A program made the position numbers and the translations under genes. A DNA stretch of 54,574 bases from Candidatus Curtissbacteria bacterium RIFCSPLOWO2_12_FULL_41_16. GTDB taxonomy: Bacteria > Patescibacteriota > Microgenomatia > Curtissbacterales > GWA2-41-24. Below the pieces are notes generated by a model. The model did no database searches and was not told where the DNA came from. It saw only the letters and a program-made list of their open reading frames with translations. Shown one piece after another: positions 52,697 to 54,574 of this stretch. The stretch spans positions 1 through 54,574 of the forward strand of contig MFBZ01000020.1 in assembly GCA_001776545.1 (NCBI GenBank). The letters run 5' to 3'. How positions within the stretch are numbered: the first letter of the stretch is position 1; each line of letters opens with the position of its first letter.

Positions 52697-53764
52697 ATGA
52701 AAAGTAACAAACTTATTAAATTACCGGGGCTTGTCGATGTCCATGTCCATCTTCGCGAGCCAGGTGCTACCCAAAAAGAAAATTTTGAGACCGGGACGCG
52801 CGCCGCTGTAGCCGGAGGTTACACCCAAATTTTGGACATGCCCAATAATGTTCCGCCGACTGTCACGCCTTGGTCCTTGGATGACAAGATCAAACTAACC
52901 AAAGGACGCATCTGGTGCGATTTAGGATTCAACTTTGGCGCAACAGGCAATTCAACCCAATATTTTACAAAAATTGCCAAAAGGGTTTTTGGTCTTAAAG
53001 TCTATATGAATCAGACCACCGGTCCACTTCTTATCGAAAAATTAAAGGAGCGTGAGTTAATCTTCAAATCCTGGCAAAGCCCACTTCCCATTATGGTCCA
53101 TGCCCAAGGCGTAACAGTTGAAGTTGCTATAAAACTCGCCCAAAAGTACCGAAAATCTATCCATGTATGTCACGTCACTACTGATCAAATGAAATCAATA
53201 GAAAAAGCCAAAAAAGAAGGCCTCAAAATAACTTCGGAAGTTTGTCCTCATCATCTTTTTCTTAATAAAGAAGACGTTAAACGGCTGGGTCCGTTAGGAA
53301 TCATGAAGCCGCCGCTTTTGTCAAAACGTGATTCATGTCAGCTTTGGGAAAATCTGGATAAAATAGATATGATTGCCACGGATCATGCGCCCCATACTCT
53401 TACTGAGAAGTATGATCAAGTCAGCCCAAAATTTGGAGTACCAGGACTGGAGACCTCCCTACCGTTGATGCTTCAGGCCGTAGCTTGCGGTCGCCTGACA
53501 ATTGAAAGACTTATCGAGATGACAACCACAAATCCCCGCCGAATTTTTAAATTACCGGCTCAACCTAAAACCTTTATTCTTATTGATTTTTCCAAAACTT
53601 ACAAAATCTCAAATAAAAAACTATTTACTAAGTGTGACTGGACTCCATTTGCGGGACTCGAAGGCAGGGGAGAGATAAAAAAAGTTGTCATTCGTGGAAA
53701 AACAGTTTTTCAAGACGGTAAATTTGTAGGTAAACCTACCGGCAAAGTTATTTATCCAAACTGA
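52697..53764 (+). CDS. pyrC: Dihydroorotase (class I type, short)
   Basis: Cyclises N-carbamoyl-aspartate to dihydroorotate. The 355-residue protein keeps all metal ligands: VDVHVHLREPG (two His), FGLKVYMN with the carboxylated Lys, IMVHAQG, HVCHVTT and ATDHAPHT with the catalytic Asp. GGYTQILDMPNN is also conserved. It is shorter than the about 425-residue class I enzymes. ATG 52697 is chosen; ATG 52679 would add six residues but lies in the promoter. It is divergent from the CoA gene and separate from pyrB. Confidence 0.93.
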   Translation: MKSNKLIKLPGLVDVHVHLREPGATQKENFETGTRAAVAGGYTQILDMPNNVPPTVTPWSLDDKIKLTKGRIWCDLGFNFGATGNSTQYFTKIAKRVFGLKVYMNQTTGPLLIEKLKERELIFKSWQSPLPIMVHAQGVTVEVAIKLAQKYRKSIHVCHVTTDQMKSIEKAKKEGLKITSEVCPHHLFLNKEDVKRLGPLGIMKPPLLSKRDSCQLWENLDKIDMIATDHAPHTLTEKYDQVSPKFGVPGLETSLPLMLQAVACGRLTIERLIEMTTTNPRRIFKLPAQPKTFILIDFSKTYKISNKKLFTKCDWTPFAGLEGRGEIKKVVIRGKTVFQDGKFVGKPTGKVIYPN

Positions 53765-53808
53765 ACTCAACCCGCACTTAATCCGAATCCCGCTTATTTA
53801 ATTCCCCC

Positions 53809-53838
53809 TTGACTCCAGAACATATAGTCGGGTAATAT
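53809..53838 (+). promoter_or_regulatory. Candidate lexA promoter with possible operator
   Basis: TTGACT (53809-53814) and TAATAT (53833-53838) are 18 nt apart, and the -10 ends 7 nt before the ATG at 53846. An inverted GACT/AGTC (53811-53829) with an inner GAACATAT lies in the spacer and could be the LexA site. It only partly resembles the Gram-positive GAAC-N4-GTTC box, so this is weak. Confidence 0.45.
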
Positions 53839-53845
53839 AAATTCA

Positions 53846-54484
53846 ATGAATCTACCCATTACACCAAGACAAAAGCAAATGCTGTCCATAATATATAACT
53901 ACATTAAAAACTCAGGTTACCCCCCTACATTTGAAGAAATGAAAAATAGGCTTGGTGTTTCTTCCAATCAATCAGTTTTAGATCTCCTCAATAAACTTGA
54001 AGAAAAGAAGGCAATCAAAAGAAACGAATCTGTCGCAAGAAGCATTGCAATTTTGCCTTTAGGATATGAGATTCTTGACAATCCGCCTTTAGTTCCATTT
54101 TTGGGATTAAGCCATGCTGGTTCACCGATGGAGGCGATTCAAATCGAAGGAGAATGGCAGCCCCTTTCTTCAAATGTGGCCAAGCTTGAGGAAGAGGTGT
54201 TTTTACTTAAAGTCTCAGGCGACTCTATGATAAATGCGGGAATAGACGATGGAGATTTAGTGTTGGTTAAAAGACATAAAGAGTTTGTTTCTGGAGATAT
54301 TGTACTTGCGAGAATTGGAGATGACGTAACTATAAAGCGCTTTGTATCCGAGGATAAGCCGCCATACTTATACCTCAAACCGGAAAATCCAAGTTATGAA
54401 ATTATTCACTTCACCGAAGATGTAGTTTTAGACGGAAAAGTCATTTCAATTTTAAAAAATGGTCAATGGAGACCGATTTTGTAA
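53846..54484 (+). CDS. lexA: LexA SOS repressor
   Basis: 212 residues. N-terminal winged helix: PITPRQKQMLSIIYNYI, GYPPTFEEMKNRLGVSSNQSVLDLLNKLEEK. C-terminal S24 autoprotease: cleavage site A91-G92 in LSHAGSP, nucleophile S127 in VSGDSMINAGI, and base K164 in VTIKRFV. All catalytic residues are present, so RecA-stimulated self-cleavage is expected. The linker between the domains is short. The leader is nearly absent. A 21-bp tandem array follows within 5 nt of the stop codon. Confidence 0.95.
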   Translation: MNLPITPRQKQMLSIIYNYIKNSGYPPTFEEMKNRLGVSSNQSVLDLLNKLEEKKAIKRNESVARSIAILPLGYEILDNPPLVPFLGLSHAGSPMEAIQIEGEWQPLSSNVAKLEEEVFLLKVSGDSMINAGIDDGDLVLVKRHKEFVSGDIVLARIGDDVTIKRFVSEDKPPYLYLKPENPSYEIIHFTEDVVLDGKVISILKNGQWRPIL

Positions 54485-54488
54485 TTTC

Positions 54489-54574
54489 TTCGAAGAAAAG
54501 CTTTGCTTATTCGAAGAAAAGCTTTGCTTATTCGAAGAAAAGCTTTGCTTATTCGAAGAAAAGCTTTGCTTATT
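54489..54574. repeat. 21-bp tandem repeat array at the window end
   Basis: TTCGAAGAAAAGCTTTGCTT plus A is repeated exactly four times (54489, 54510, 54531, 54552) and starts a fifth at 54573. Each unit holds an AAAGCTTT palindrome inside an imperfect 16-nt one. The first copy is preceded by TTC, giving the palindrome TTCTTCGAAGAA. The array probably continues beyond the window. The perfect identity points to recent expansion or an assembly edge. Confidence 0.9.

Noticed and set aside
54489-54574. CRISPR array
   Set aside because: The 21-bp units follow each other with no spacers, so this is a simple tandem repeat.

Overview
The window looks like a contig from a Candidate Phyla Radiation (Patescibacteria) genome, most probably of the Microgenomates kind. 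This is inferred from gene content: a SipW-type signal peptidase beside TasA-like and lamin-tail-domain surface proteins, a very large set of GT-C membrane glycosyltransferases including two of the 6-pyruvoyl-tetrahydropterin-synthase-related type, a TrpR/YerC-like regulator, a PaaX/Cas2-like regulator, and an archaeal-type CoA-biosynthesis fusion. TGA is used normally as stop (many ATGA start/stop overlaps), so the recoded-UGA lineages are excluded. No rRNA or tRNA gene was seen.

Layout. 1-5819: a secretion and cell-surface block (signal peptidase C-terminus joined in frame to a lamin-tail protein, a TasA-like/lamin-tail protein with an Asn-rich insert, a secreted M23 peptidase, a small membrane-anchored protein). 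5820-6750: a TrpR-like regulator flanked on both sides by related CTAG-centred palindromes, then the promoter and structured leader of the sugar operon. 6752-14534: nucleotide-sugar synthesis (rmlA, rmlB, rmlC-like, rmlD-like, UDP-glucose dehydrogenase, GDP-4-keto-6-deoxymannose reductase, gmd) ending in a GT2-GtrA transferase. 14542-36599: membrane and GT2 glycosyltransferases, a second epimerase and nucleotide-sugar dehydrogenase, and a Wzx-type flippase, interrupted by a REP-associated transposase that abuts a truncated racemase, by pyrB, by a decayed AlaX editing gene and by a PaaX/Cas2-like regulator. 36596-50388: more glycosyltransferases, a methyltransferase, an M20C amidohydrolase, a membrane-anchored cyclophilin and a 1006-residue GT-C/deacetylase-like fusion. 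50411-54574: a membrane protein, a phosphopantetheine adenylyltransferase/DUF359 fusion, pyrC, lexA and a 21-bp tandem array running to the window end.

How the genes fit together. The rml, ugd and gmd/rmd genes would supply dTDP-rhamnose, UDP-glucuronate and GDP-deoxymannose-type donors. GT2 enzymes of the DPM/ALG5 type would load sugars onto polyprenyl phosphate, GT-C enzymes would use those lipid-linked sugars outside the membrane, other GT2/GT4 enzymes would build repeat units inside, and the flippase would export them. The locus is therefore best read as a surface polysaccharide or glycoprotein factory next to a SipW-type surface-protein module.

Two themes go beyond ordinary annotation. 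First, several short palindromic repeats lie inside open reading frames and are translated. Second, at almost every promoter that can be recognised the -10 box ends 6-11 nt before the start codon, implying leaderless mRNAs, while the rml operon has a long hairpin-rich leader with a possible leader peptide. All functions are read from motifs by eye; no database search or computed score was available.
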